DNA from: an uncultured Clostridia bacterium
Lineage (GTDB): Bacteria > Bacillota > Clostridia > Christensenellales > UBA1242
Direction: 5' to 3'
DNA length: 64,000 nucleotides
Assembly (NCBI GenBank): GCA_934746645.1
Contig: CAKVFE010000001.1
Location: forward strand, 372,001 to 436,000
Positions within the stretch are counted from its first letter, which is position 1, and each line of letters starts with the position of its first letter. The notes below the pieces were generated by a model, which did no database searches, was not told the origin of the DNA, and worked only from the letters and a program-made list of their open reading frames with translations. Shown here piece by piece: positions 34,108 to 43,003 of this stretch. A program made the translations under genes and the position numbers.

Positions 34108-34938
34108 TTATTTACTTAAATCTTCATCTTTAAGTAAAGTCTTTACCATTTTCTTTAGATGTTTTAATTGGATTTGTTGTTCGTCATAAAGTTGTTCGCT
34201 AGTACGAGCTTCTCTATATTCTTTTGCGACAACTTCGCCATCATAATCTCTAGTAGGAGCAAACTCTAGTGATAACATCTTTAAATTAGGACATTTAGGT
34301 AAAACATATTCTAGACACTTATAATCTTTGTCTTCTGCCATAATATGTCCATCATACAACTTACCATCATGAGTCTTGCCTAAACCTGAGAAATGGATTT
34401 CCCATACTCTATCAAATGGGAATTGATCTACATAATCTTTAAATGGCATACCAAAATGTTCGGCAGATATTTGTGCGTGTGGAACATCTAACAACATTTT
34501 TAAGTCATACTTTTCCAAAATATGGTTAAATACTTTTGGATCAGAACACCAACTCTTTATATTGTCAACAGGTGGCAAGTTTTCAAGCAAAATTGGAATA
34601 TTTGGGAAATATTCTCTTATAATTTTTAGATTGTCTTCCAATGTAGCAACAAAGTCTGGTTCGCCATACTTGTCTTTATAATCAAAATGGAATGACAACC
34701 ATTGTTGATTGGTTGATTCGATATACTTGCTAAAAGTTTCAAAGCCACTCAACAATTTTGGGTCAAGGATAGAACCACTTGAAGGTATAACACCGTGCAA
34801 TATTACTTTAAAGTTTCTATTGCATAATTGGGACAATGTTTCCAAATCCCATTTACCACCGGGATACTTTATGTACACTTCATTTGGAGTGGACAAATCC
34901 ATAACTTCTTCATTAATATAATTTACAGCAAATTTCAT
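34108..34938 (-). CDS. TIM-barrel protein resembling DUF692 (MbnB/TglH-type) iron enzymes
   Basis: A 276-residue protein of the xylose-isomerase-like TIM-barrel fold. Conserved metal-type residues are His in VILHGV, His and Asp in LSFHFDYKD, Glu in LLENLPPV, and the block LLDVPHAQISAEHFGMPF followed by FDRVWEIHFSG and KLYDGHIM. This closely follows the DUF692 pattern (LDVNH...SA.N.G.dP...EIHLaGH...DtH). DUF692 enzymes with partner proteins modify cysteine in RiPP peptides using two or three iron ions. A sugar-phosphate isomerase/AP-endonuclease-2 role is the alternative. No peptide precursor or partner gene is seen next to it. GAGAGG precedes the ATG. Confidence 0.55.
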   Translation of the reverse strand: MKFAVNYINEEVMDLSTPNEVYIKYPGGKWDLETLSQLCNRNFKVILHGVIPSSGSILDPKLLSGFETFSKYIESTNQQWLSFHFDYKDKYGEPDFVATLEDNLKIIREYFPNIPILLENLPPVDNIKSWCSDPKVFNHILEKYDLKMLLDVPHAQISAEHFGMPFKDYVDQFPFDRVWEIHFSGLGKTHDGKLYDGHIMAEDKDYKCLEYVLPKCPNLKMLSLEFAPTRDYDGEVVAKEYREARTSEQLYDEQQIQLKHLKKMVKTLLKDEDLSK

Positions 34939-34990
34939 TTTAGCACCTCTCTTTAGTTTACAATTAAGTATACCATATTATTTATTGATT

Positions 34991-35027
34991 TTGCAACTTG
35001 TTACCCCCACCCCCAACATAGGTTGCA
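34991..35027 (-). other. GGGGGTGGGGG tract in an inverted repeat
   Basis: TGCAAC (34992-34997) and GTTGCA (35022-35027) flank CCCCCACCCCC (35004-35014). It lies 53-89 bp before the DUF692-like start codon. Two five-G tracts are striking in such AT-rich DNA; the role is unknown. Confidence 0.45.
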
Positions 35028-35036
35028 CACTTACAA

Positions 35037-35066
35037 TAAAAAAAGAGATAGAAAATCTCTATCTCT
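35037..35066 (-). terminator. Terminator of the ABC exporter operon
   Basis: AAGAGATAG pairs with CTATCTCTT and is followed by T7 on the minus strand. It overlaps the region of the permease stop codon. Confidence 0.8.
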
Positions 35067-37336
35067 TATTCTTTATCTTTTAAAGCTTCTGCCATATTGA
35101 TACGCTTATTTTTTCTAGAAACCAACAAGCTTACAATCAATGACATACCGACTGTTAATGCAAAACCTACAAAGTAACTTAAAAATTTGACTGTTACCTT
35201 CAATTCGTATTCTGATGCCAATGCTTTTACAAGAACATACAATGCACCATATCCTAAAGGTAGTCCCAACAATACACCCAATACTGTAAGTCCAATATTT
35301 TGACCTACCATCATTTTGGCAATTTGTTTATCTTTAAATCCAACTACTTTTAAAGTAGCAAATTCTCTATATCTTTCTGTATAACTCATTACACCTAGAT
35401 TGTACAATACAACCACTCCAAGTACTAAGGCAGCAACAATCAATATAAGAACCATAGCGTATAGTATCTGCATAAACGAATCATAACTATCTATAACTTG
35501 TTTTTTTGTTTGAACACTAGCTATTATATTAGAATCAGATATATTGTCACTTTGTACTGTTGTAAACAATGTTGTTGGTTTAAACTGTAATCCCAATGAC
35601 TCAGCATATTGAGAAGTCATTGTTATTGTTTCGCTTAAAAGTGACCTATTGATACCTACAACTTTAACATTGTATGTCTTACTTTCGCCATAAGGAGAAA
35701 AACTTATCATATCTCCAACTTTAACACCTTTATCAGCCAATCGTATACAAATATATACACCATCATTGTTAAGTTGGATATCTTTATTGTTTTTATCAAC
35801 AAACTTTACTAATCCATTGTTGACATCATATATTTCTAAAAGAGTTGATTTGTCATTATACTTAACACTTATTTGAGATACACTATCAGCAGAATATTGT
35901 TCTTTTAAAGTGTCAATATCAGCAACAGTAGCTGTTTGGGTAAGATTGATTTTGCTGGTATAGTTCATATTATTATTAAGGATATTCATAAATCCATTCA
36001 TACTATCGCCCATACCCATACTACCAACGATAAGTATAACACAACCAACTACACCAATTAGTGTAACTATAGATCTAGATTTGTTACGAACAACATCTCT
36101 ATAATTCCACTTAAATCCAAATGACATTTTGTTCCAAATTTTAGTTTTTTCCAACTGTGTTTTCTTAACATTCTTTGGTACATAAGGTCTTAATGTTTCT
36201 GCAGGCATACCTTTTAGTATATTTTTAACTGTCAAATATCCTATAAATGTTAGCAACAACAAAATTCCGATAATTACCAATGGGCAAAACCATGGCATAT
36301 ACAAAGTCCAATGTGGCATATCAAAATATGTGCTTAACATACCGGACGGACTAACAATAATTGCAGTGATTATATATCCCAACAATATTCCTAGCACTCC
36401 ACCCAATACACCTATCATAAGTCCAAATGAAGTATAATGAGCTAAAATTTTTCTATCTTTAAATCCCAAAGCTTTTAATGTACCAATCTGTACTTTTTCG
36501 TTTTTGGTAATACGATGCATAGTTGTTATCATTGTCAATACTGCAATCAGCAAAAACAATACTGGCAATATAGCACCCATAGTCTTACCTTCTTCACTTT
36601 CGCTTTGAGCAGCCATATAAGAAGAGTTTTCATCTTTTGACAATACCAAAAGTGTCTTAGATAAAGTATCTGTTATTTTTTGTTCTATTTCTTTTTTATC
36701 CAAATTGGACTTGATAACAACTTGGTTATAGAACTCCAATCCAAATTTTTCTTTTACAATTTTTGGTGACACATAACCAAATCCATAATCTTCATATTTA
36801 GGCATAACTTGATTTTCGTCAACACAAACCATATATTCGGCAGATTTGATAAGTCCAACAATCTCAACATCTACACTCTTTTTAGAATATACAATTTGGA
36901 TTGTATCATTTAGTTTTAAATCATTAGCAGAAGCAAACATATCAGATAGCCAAATACCATTGGATTCTTTGTCATAATCTAGACCACTAACGACTTTAAA
37001 CTGAGAAATACCATAATCTTCTACAGCATTAAGAGCAATAGTTGAATCTTTACCACCAATACCAACTTTTACTGACAACCATCTTGTAGCCTTATCAACT
37101 CCGTCCAAATTGTTGATATCGTCTATCTCTTTACTGGTAAAACCATCTTGAGCATATATTCGATAATCAGCAAAATTGGAAGAAGAGAAAAAGTTGTCAG
37201 TGTTTTTCTCAATACTATACCATTCCATATTAAAACCAAGAAAAACACCAATACCCAACGCGATCATCAATATCATAGATATAAATTGTGCTTTATATTT
37301 TCCTATGGTTCTCCACAATTTTTTAAATAGAATCAT
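35066..37336 (-). CDS. FtsX-type ABC transporter permease
   Basis: A 756-residue membrane protein with two FtsX/MacB-like halves. There is an N-terminal helix (about 15-35), a large extracellular domain, three helices near 260-385 (the middle with FKDRKILAHYTSFGLMIGVLGG), a second helix-domain-helices unit from about 425, and a final three-helix block with the same GFKDKQIAKMMVGQNIGL coupling motif. Such permeases with a LolD-like ATPase export lipids, peptides or drugs, or act mechanically on the envelope. The ATG at 37336 has AGGTGG at 7 bases and overlaps the ATPase stop as TAATG, so the pair is coupled. Confidence 0.88.
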   Translation of the reverse strand: MILFKKLWRTIGKYKAQFISMILMIALGIGVFLGFNMEWYSIEKNTDNFFSSSNFADYRIYAQDGFTSKEIDDINNLDGVDKATRWLSVKVGIGGKDSTIALNAVEDYGISQFKVVSGLDYDKESNGIWLSDMFASANDLKLNDTIQIVYSKKSVDVEIVGLIKSAEYMVCVDENQVMPKYEDYGFGYVSPKIVKEKFGLEFYNQVVIKSNLDKKEIEQKITDTLSKTLLVLSKDENSSYMAAQSESEEGKTMGAILPVLFLLIAVLTMITTMHRITKNEKVQIGTLKALGFKDRKILAHYTSFGLMIGVLGGVLGILLGYIITAIIVSPSGMLSTYFDMPHWTLYMPWFCPLVIIGILLLLTFIGYLTVKNILKGMPAETLRPYVPKNVKKTQLEKTKIWNKMSFGFKWNYRDVVRNKSRSIVTLIGVVGCVILIVGSMGMGDSMNGFMNILNNNMNYTSKINLTQTATVADIDTLKEQYSADSVSQISVKYNDKSTLLEIYDVNNGLVKFVDKNNKDIQLNNDGVYICIRLADKGVKVGDMISFSPYGESKTYNVKVVGINRSLLSETITMTSQYAESLGLQFKPTTLFTTVQSDNISDSNIIASVQTKKQVIDSYDSFMQILYAMVLILIVAALVLGVVVLYNLGVMSYTERYREFATLKVVGFKDKQIAKMMVGQNIGLTVLGVLLGLPLGYGALYVLVKALASEYELKVTVKFLSYFVGFALTVGMSLIVSLLVSRKNKRINMAEALKDKE

Positions 37337-38037
37337 TACCAATCCACCTCATCTACATTTAATGGGTTGGTTTGAGTAGTAACTTCATCAATCTTTCCAT
37401 TTTTTACATGTATCACAACATCTGCCATTTTTGCGATGTTTTGATTGTGAGTAACTATAATAATAGTTTTCTTATGTTCTCTTGCCAATTTTAACAACAA
37501 TTTAAGAACCATTACACCAGTAGTTGAATCCAAAGCTCCTGTAGGCTCGTCACACAAAATAATATTAGGATTTTTAGCTATTGCACGAGCGATTGAAACT
37601 CTTTGTTGTTCGCCACCAGACAACTCACTAGGAAATTTTTTCAAGTGGTCTTCAAGTCCGACTTCTTTTAATATCTCTACAGGGTCTAAAGCGTCTGGAG
37701 CAATCTCTTTTACTAATGCAACATTTTCATAAACAGTAAGTGTAGGGATAAGATTGTAGAACTGGAACACAAAACCTACTCTATCTGCTCTATACTCAGC
37801 AAGTTCGTTGCTAGTTAAAGTTGCTATATCTTTATCACATACTTTAATAGTCCCACTTGTTGGTTGGTCAAGTCCACCCAATAAGTTAAGCAAAGTACTC
37901 TTGCCTGCTCCACTTGGTCCAAGCACTACTACAAATTGTCCTTCTTCTATACTAAGATTGATGTCGTCCAATGCTTTTTGTTCGACATCTCCAGCCTTAT
38001 ATATTTTGGACACATTATTAATATCTATTATTGCCAT
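37336..38037 (-). CDS. ABC transporter ATP-binding protein (LolD/MacB type)
   Basis: A 233-residue ATPase with Walker A GPSGAGKST (40-48), Q-loop VFQFYNLIPTL, signature LSGGEQQRVSIARAIA, Walker B ILCDEPTGALD and the H-loop IIVTHNQ. The LNLLGGLDQPTSG and NLIPTLTVYENV segments are typical of the MacB/LolD class that pairs with FtsX-type permeases. AAGGAG precedes the ATG. A SigA promoter bounded by two TetR-type operators lies just upstream, so it is likely repressed by the divergent TetR protein. Confidence 0.93.
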   Translation of the reverse strand: MAIIDINNVSKIYKAGDVEQKALDDINLSIEEGQFVVVLGPSGAGKSTLLNLLGGLDQPTSGTIKVCDKDIATLTSNELAEYRADRVGFVFQFYNLIPTLTVYENVALVKEIAPDALDPVEILKEVGLEDHLKKFPSELSGGEQQRVSIARAIAKNPNIILCDEPTGALDSTTGVMVLKLLLKLAREHKKTIIIVTHNQNIAKMADVVIHVKNGKIDEVTTQTNPLNVDEVDW

Positions 38038-38048
38038 ACATTCTCCTT

Positions 38049-38072
38049 ATATGAAACATCTTTCACATTGCA
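38049..38072. promoter_or_regulatory. Second TetR-type operator (imperfect)
   Basis: ATATGAAA-CATC-TTTCACATTGC has the same centre and half-site as the perfect operator at 38101-38130. It lies between the ABC promoter -10 and the ATPase start codon. Confidence 0.6.
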
Positions 38073-38073
38073 C

Positions 38074-38102
38074 ATTATATTAAATGATATGCTATCCGTC
38101 AA
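38074..38102 (-). promoter_or_regulatory. SigA promoter of the ABC exporter operon
   Basis: TTGACG (38097-38102) and TATAAT (38074-38079) on the minus strand, spacing 17. The perfect operator begins inside its -35 box. Confidence 0.8.
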
Positions 38103-38130
38103 GCAATATGAAAGATTTTTCATATTGCTT
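38101..38130. promoter_or_regulatory. Perfect TetR-type operator between the ABC operon and tetR gene
   Basis: AAGCAATATGAAA and TTTCATATTGCTT are perfect 13-bp arms around GATT. It touches the -35 of the ABC promoter and that of a plus-strand promoter (TTGACA 38130-38135, 17 bp, TAGACT), so one site could control both directions. Confidence 0.8.
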
Positions 38131-38158
38131 TGACAAAATTTTTAAAATTAGGTAGACT
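38130..38158 (+). promoter_or_regulatory. Possible SigA promoter of the tetR gene
   Basis: TTGACA (38130-38135), a 17-base spacer, then TAGACT (38153-38158), about 118 bp before the ATG. The -35 abuts the perfect operator. Confidence 0.5.
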
Positions 38159-38275
38159 ATGATAGTCAAATGGTTGGATATGACAATATAAAATAAATTA
38201 TTTATCTAACTTATTAAACAAATTAAAACAATAAAAAATACTTTAGTGCATTATAGTTTAAGCTAAGGAGTAAAT

Positions 38276-38875
38276 ATGGGACAAGTAAGAGAACCTATCA
38301 AAACAGCGTCTATAGAAAAGAAAAATAATATTATTAGTGCAGGTCTAAACCTTTTTTGTGAAAAAGGTTATTACAATACTACAACTCCAGAGATTGCTAA
38401 AAAAGCCAATGTTTCTACTGGTATAGTATATAGTTATTTTAAAGATAAAAAAGATATATTTCTTCAATCATTACCATTGTATTTTGACAAACTTTATAGA
38501 AAGTTGTTGTCACACATTAAAGAAGAAAAATTTGACAATCTAAAAAATACTATATCATCTGTCATCGACCTTACAACTGCATCTCACACAGCCAATGCTA
38601 ATGCACACGAAGAGATGATAGCTATGAGTCACTTAGACGAAGATGTCCATCAACAATTTATGTTGGCAGAACAAAAACTAACCTTTACAATCAATGACGC
38701 TTTAACTGCCAATAATATCCATATCAACAACGCAATAGAAAAAATACACATTGCATACAACTTAGTAGAAAACTATTGTCACGAGTATGTATTCCATAGA
38801 CACGATTTTATAGATTACAAAAAAATGAAAGAAGTTGTTATAGACGAAATATTGCATTTGTTGGAAACTAAATAA
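38276..38875 (+). CDS. TetR/AcrR family repressor
   Basis: A 199-residue regulator with the N-terminal TetR helix-turn-helix (GLNLFCEKGYYNTTTPEIAK, then ANVSTGIVYSYFKDKKDIF, residues 23-65) and an all-helical ligand domain. It is divergent from the FtsX-type ABC exporter, and two matching palindromes lie between them, so it most likely represses the exporter and itself until it binds a transported compound. AAGGAG precedes the ATG. The ligand domain is rich in His (HTANANAHEE, HLDEDVHQQ). Confidence 0.88.
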   Translation: MGQVREPIKTASIEKKNNIISAGLNLFCEKGYYNTTTPEIAKKANVSTGIVYSYFKDKKDIFLQSLPLYFDKLYRKLLSHIKEEKFDNLKNTISSVIDLTTASHTANANAHEEMIAMSHLDEDVHQQFMLAEQKLTFTINDALTANNIHINNAIEKIHIAYNLVENYCHEYVFHRHDFIDYKKMKEVVIDEILHLLETK

Positions 38876-38897
38876 GTAAAATGTTAATATAAAAAGT

Positions 38898-38937
38898 AAA
38901 AGAGTTTTACAAATAATGTATTACTCTTTTTTATTTT
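38898..38937 (+). terminator. Terminator of the tetR gene
   Basis: AAAGAGT-TT-TACA pairs with TGTA-TT-ACTCTTT, with T-rich sequence following, about 25 bp after the stop. Confidence 0.7.
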
Positions 38938-39069
38938 TTTAATATAATACAACTTTTTAATTTTATTAATATTAACTTAAAAATGTACATATATTGACAT
39001 TGTATAAATGTTAATGTATTATTATTAAAGACTATAAATATAAAAAATTAAACACATAAGGAAAAATTT

Positions 39070-39909
39070 ATGGATAAAATAAGAGTTGCTATATGTTATG
39101 ATTTTGACAAAACACTATCACAAAACGATATGCAAAATTATAACTTTATAAAAGCATTAAATATGGATATTGATGACTTTTGGAAAGAGTGTAATAACTT
39201 TGGCAAGACACAAGGTGCTAACAATATAATGGCATATATGTATATGGGCTTAAAAAAATGTAAAGAGCGTGGCATTGCTCCTACCAGACAATTTTTCTAT
39301 TCTTGTGGAAAAGATATCGAATACTTTGATGGTATTGATACATATTTTGACAACATTAACGAATTTGCAAAATCTAAAGGTGTTGAACTAGAACACTACA
39401 TAATATCATCTGGTGTAAAAGAAATTATTGAAGGTTCCAAAATAGCAAAATACTTTAAAGAAATATATGCTTGCACTTATTGTTATGATGAAAATGGCGA
39501 AGCTTTTTGGCCAGCAATAGATATCAACTACACTAGCAAAACTCAATTTTTATATCGTATCAACAAAGGTATACTTTGCCCTACTGACCCTAGAGTTAAT
39601 AGTTATATGCCTTACGAAGAAAGAAGAATACCATTTGAAAATATTATATACATTGGTGATAGCGAAACAGATATCCCTTCTATGAAATTGATTAGAGCTA
39701 AAAAGGGTTATGCTATTGGTGTATACAATGATGAGAAATTGCCTGATTATTACAAGTCACTTATCAATCAAGACCGTGTTGATTATATAGCAAAAGCTGA
39801 TTATTCTAAAGATAGCGAATTGACTAGTATACTTAAAGAAATCATAGAAACTATATATCACAAAGACAAACTAAAACAAATCAATCGCAAACAAAGAAAC
39901 AATCAATAA
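39070..39909 (+). CDS. HAD-superfamily phosphatase (phosphoserine phosphatase-like)
   Basis: A 279-residue HAD enzyme. Motif I YDFDKTL (Asp11, Asp13), motif II HYIISSGVKE, the Lys of motif III in the NYTSKTQF stretch, and motif IV IIYIGDSETDIPSMKL are clear. The cap (residues 25-100) is helical, as in the phosphoserine phosphatase subfamily. The substrate is unknown. AAGGA precedes the ATG. It stands alone between two terminators. Confidence 0.8.
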   Translation: MDKIRVAICYDFDKTLSQNDMQNYNFIKALNMDIDDFWKECNNFGKTQGANNIMAYMYMGLKKCKERGIAPTRQFFYSCGKDIEYFDGIDTYFDNINEFAKSKGVELEHYIISSGVKEIIEGSKIAKYFKEIYACTYCYDENGEAFWPAIDINYTSKTQFLYRINKGILCPTDPRVNSYMPYEERRIPFENIIYIGDSETDIPSMKLIRAKKGYAIGVYNDEKLPDYYKSLINQDRVDYIAKADYSKDSELTSILKEIIETIYHKDKLKQINRKQRNNQ

Positions 39910-39947
39910 TCACTCAATAGCTTTATAATAGTACAATTATCAATAAT

Positions 39948-39986
39948 AAAAAAGACCATACTTGATATTAAAGTATGGTCTTTTTA
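39948..39986 (+). terminator. Bidirectional terminator between the HAD gene and clpB
   Basis: AAAAAGACCATACT and AGTATGGTCTTTTT form a 14-bp stem with A and T runs on both sides. Confidence 0.88.
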
Positions 39987-40078
39987 TTATATTTATTAAA
40001 TGTTAATATTAAAGATATATGACAATATTAGTATATTTTTTGTCATAAACACATATTTAGCAAGTCAATAAGTTGATA

Positions 40079-42658
40079 TTAACTAACTACTAGATTATCG
40101 TCTTTAACATCAACAACTATCTTATGTCCAACTTCTAAGTCGTTAGCCAATATCAATTTGGCTACAGCTGTTTCTACATTGTCTTGTATATAACGCTTCA
40201 ATGGTCTAGCACCATAAGCTTCGTCATATCCATTTTTAACAATATAGTCTTTAGCACTATCAGTAACTTCCAATGATAGTTGTTTTTCACTAAGTCTTGC
40301 ACTTAATTTTTGTAGTAGCAAATCAACAATCTTACTGATTTGGTCTTTTTGTAAAGGTTGGAAGAATATTATATCATCTAGACGATTTAAAAATTCTGGT
40401 CTAAAGTGATGTTTTAAAATATCCTTAATTTCTAAGTTGGCTTCTTCAGTAATACGATGGTCATTTTCAATGCTTCTCATTATTACATCAGCACCTAAGT
40501 TGCTTGTCAAAATAATGATTGTATTTTTAAAATCTACAGTCTTACCCATAGAGTCAGTAATACGACCATCATCTAGGATTTGTAACAAGATATTAAATAC
40601 ATCTGGGTGTGCTTTTTCTATTTCGTCAAACAATACTACCGAATATGGTTTTCTTCTTACAGCTTCTGTAAGTTGTCCACCTTCTTCATATCCAACATAT
40701 CCTGGAGGTGCACCAATCAATCTAGATACTGCAAACTTTTCCATATATTCGCTCATATCAATACGGATTAGGTTTTTCTCATCATCAAACAATGCTTGGC
40801 ACAATGTCTTTGACAACTCAGTTTTACCAACACCTGTTGGTCCTAAGAACATAAAGCTACCCAATGGTCTATTAGGGTCTTGAACCCCTGCTCTAGAACG
40901 CATAATTGCATTGGCAACTTTTTGGACTGCTTCATCTTGTCCAACAACTCTTGCGTGCAAAATATCTGGCAATCTTAGTATCTTTTCCTTTTCGCTTTCT
41001 TGCAAATTGGTTACTGGGATACCTGTCCATTTAGAAACAACTTGCCTTATACCTTCTTCAGTAACTTTGTTTTGAAGTAATCCGTTTTTAACATTATCAA
41101 CTTGCTTTTCAGCTTCGCTTAATTGATTTTGTAATGTTATAAGTTTAGAATACTTTAACTCTGCTGCTTTGTTAAGGTCATATTCTCTTTGAGCTTTTTC
41201 AATTTGAGCGTTAACTTCAGAAATTTGTTCTTTTAAAGAATGTACTTTTTCAATATTCTCTTTTTCTTTCTTTAGTTTTTCACTCATTACATTAAACTTA
41301 TCTTGCATATCGGCAAGTTCTTTTTGAATATCTTTTAAATGTGCTTGAGATAATTGGTCTGTTTCTTTTTTCAATGCTGTTTCTTCAATTTGTAATTGAA
41401 TGATTTTATGTCTAATTTCGTCCATTTCGGTAGGCATAGAATCTATCTCAGTCTTAATAATAGCACAAGCTTCATCAACTAGGTCGATAGCTTTATCTGG
41501 TAAAAATCTATCAGTAATATATCTATTAGATAATACTGCAGCACTAATCAAGGCATTGTCACTTATCTTAACACCGTGATATACTTCATATCTTTCTTTC
41601 AAACCACGAAGAATTGCTATTGTATCGGCAACACTTGGTTCGTTGACCAACACTGTCTGGAATCTTCTTTCTAGTGCTGGGTCTTTTTCAATATATTTGT
41701 GATATTCGTTTAGAGTAGTAGCACCTATACAATGAAGTTCGCCTCTAGCAAGCATTGGTTTTAACAAGTTGCCTGCGTCCATTGCACCTTCGGTTTTACC
41801 TGCTCCAACTATAGTATGAAGTTCGTCAATAAATAGTATAATTTTACCATCACTTTTCTTAACTTCATTAAGAACAGCTTTCAATCTCTCTTCAAATTCA
41901 CCACGATATTTAGCACCTGATACCAATGCACCCATATCTAGTGAAAATACTGTATGGTCTTTTAAGTTACTTGGTACATCTCCTGCTACTATACGCTGAG
42001 CCAATCCTTCAACAATAGCAGTTTTACCAACACCTGCTTCACCTATAAGTACTGGGTTATTTTTGGTCTTTCTTGATAGTATCATAATTGTATCTCTTAT
42101 TTCACTATCTCTACCAATAACTGGGTCAAGTTTGTGTTCTCTTGCCATAGCAACTAGATCAGTACCATACTTTTTAAGAGCATTGTATGTTCCTTCTGGG
42201 TTGTCTGTTGTCACTCTTGTGTTCCCCCTTACTTTTACAAGTTCTTTAATAAATATGTCTTTTGTTATTTTATAATTCTTTAATATACTTAATGTTTTGC
42301 TGTCTGCTTTTTCAATCATTGCCAAAAAGATATGTTCGACAGATACATACTCGTCACTCATTTGTTGAGCAATACCTTGAGCTAGATTAACAACTGCACT
42401 AGCATCACTAGAAAAATATGCTTCATTAACTGGGCTAACTTTTGGTAAATTATTGATTGCTGACTCAACATCACGATTAAATTGAGTTAAGTCTACTTTG
42501 ATATCAGTTAATATTTGATAGATTAAACTATCTTGATTATTAACCAACGCAGATAATATGTGTAATGAAGATATTTCTTGGTTGCCGTTTTCAACTGCTA
42601 TGTTTCTAGCATTTTGCAAACATTCAACACTTTTTTGTGTAAATTTATCAAAATTCAT
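40079..42658 (-). CDS. clpB: ClpB disaggregase
   Basis: An 859-residue AAA+ chaperone that pulls proteins from aggregates together with DnaK. It has the N-terminal Clp-N repeat domain (1-145), a first ATPase module with Walker A GEAGVGKT (about 203-210), the long coiled-coil M domain (about 405-530) that separates ClpB from ClpA/C, and a second ATPase with GPTGVGKT and the arginine-finger region. Length is typical. GGAGG precedes the ATG. A CIRCE element overlaps its promoter, so it belongs to the HrcA heat-shock regulon. hrcA itself is not in the window. Confidence 0.97.
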   Translation of the reverse strand: MNFDKFTQKSVECLQNARNIAVENGNQEISSLHILSALVNNQDSLIYQILTDIKVDLTQFNRDVESAINNLPKVSPVNEAYFSSDASAVVNLAQGIAQQMSDEYVSVEHIFLAMIEKADSKTLSILKNYKITKDIFIKELVKVRGNTRVTTDNPEGTYNALKKYGTDLVAMAREHKLDPVIGRDSEIRDTIMILSRKTKNNPVLIGEAGVGKTAIVEGLAQRIVAGDVPSNLKDHTVFSLDMGALVSGAKYRGEFEERLKAVLNEVKKSDGKIILFIDELHTIVGAGKTEGAMDAGNLLKPMLARGELHCIGATTLNEYHKYIEKDPALERRFQTVLVNEPSVADTIAILRGLKERYEVYHGVKISDNALISAAVLSNRYITDRFLPDKAIDLVDEACAIIKTEIDSMPTEMDEIRHKIIQLQIEETALKKETDQLSQAHLKDIQKELADMQDKFNVMSEKLKKEKENIEKVHSLKEQISEVNAQIEKAQREYDLNKAAELKYSKLITLQNQLSEAEKQVDNVKNGLLQNKVTEEGIRQVVSKWTGIPVTNLQESEKEKILRLPDILHARVVGQDEAVQKVANAIMRSRAGVQDPNRPLGSFMFLGPTGVGKTELSKTLCQALFDDEKNLIRIDMSEYMEKFAVSRLIGAPPGYVGYEEGGQLTEAVRRKPYSVVLFDEIEKAHPDVFNILLQILDDGRITDSMGKTVDFKNTIIILTSNLGADVIMRSIENDHRITEEANLEIKDILKHHFRPEFLNRLDDIIFFQPLQKDQISKIVDLLLQKLSARLSEKQLSLEVTDSAKDYIVKNGYDEAYGARPLKRYIQDNVETAVAKLILANDLEVGHKIVVDVKDDNLVVS

Positions 42659-42683
42659 AGTCTACCTCCTATTATCGTTGCAT

Positions 42684-42712
42684 ATTATAGTACCAAAAAT
42701 TAGCACTGTCAA
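42684..42712 (-). promoter_or_regulatory. Consensus SigA promoter of clpB
   Basis: TTGACA (42707-42712), 17-base spacer and TATAAT (42684-42689) on the minus strand, a perfect match to consensus. The -35 box lies inside the CIRCE element. Confidence 0.9.
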
Positions 42713-42726
42713 GTGGAGAGTGCTAA
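42700..42726. promoter_or_regulatory. CIRCE element (HrcA operator)
   Basis: TTAGCACTG, 9 bases, GAGTGCTAA: CIRCE consensus (TTAGCACTC-N9-GAGTGCTAA) with one mismatch. It overlaps the -35 of the clpB promoter, so HrcA would block polymerase binding. Confidence 0.92.
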
Positions 42727-42939
42727 TTTTTTGATATTTTTTTAAAATATTTTTATTGGTTTTCAACTTATTTGCTTTAGCCAATTGTTTGTGTGATGAC
42801 ACATTAATTATTATCTCCTAATATGTACTTTACGATACTAAATTAATATAAGATAATAATTAAAACATACTATATATTTAATCTATATAAGTTAAATATG
42901 ATTATAGCGTTATATTACTATATTTAGACTTTTAGACAA

Positions 42940-42973
42940 CAAAAAAGGTAGTCATAAACTAACTACCTTTTTA
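42940..42973 (-). terminator. Terminator of the hypB-hypB-flavoprotein-hypA operon
   Basis: AAAAAGGTAGT pairs with ACTACCTTTTT around a 9-base loop, with T on the minus-strand exit, 31 bp after hypA. Confidence 0.88.
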
Positions 42974-43003
42974 TTATATTAATATTTCAAACATTAAAAA
43001 CAA

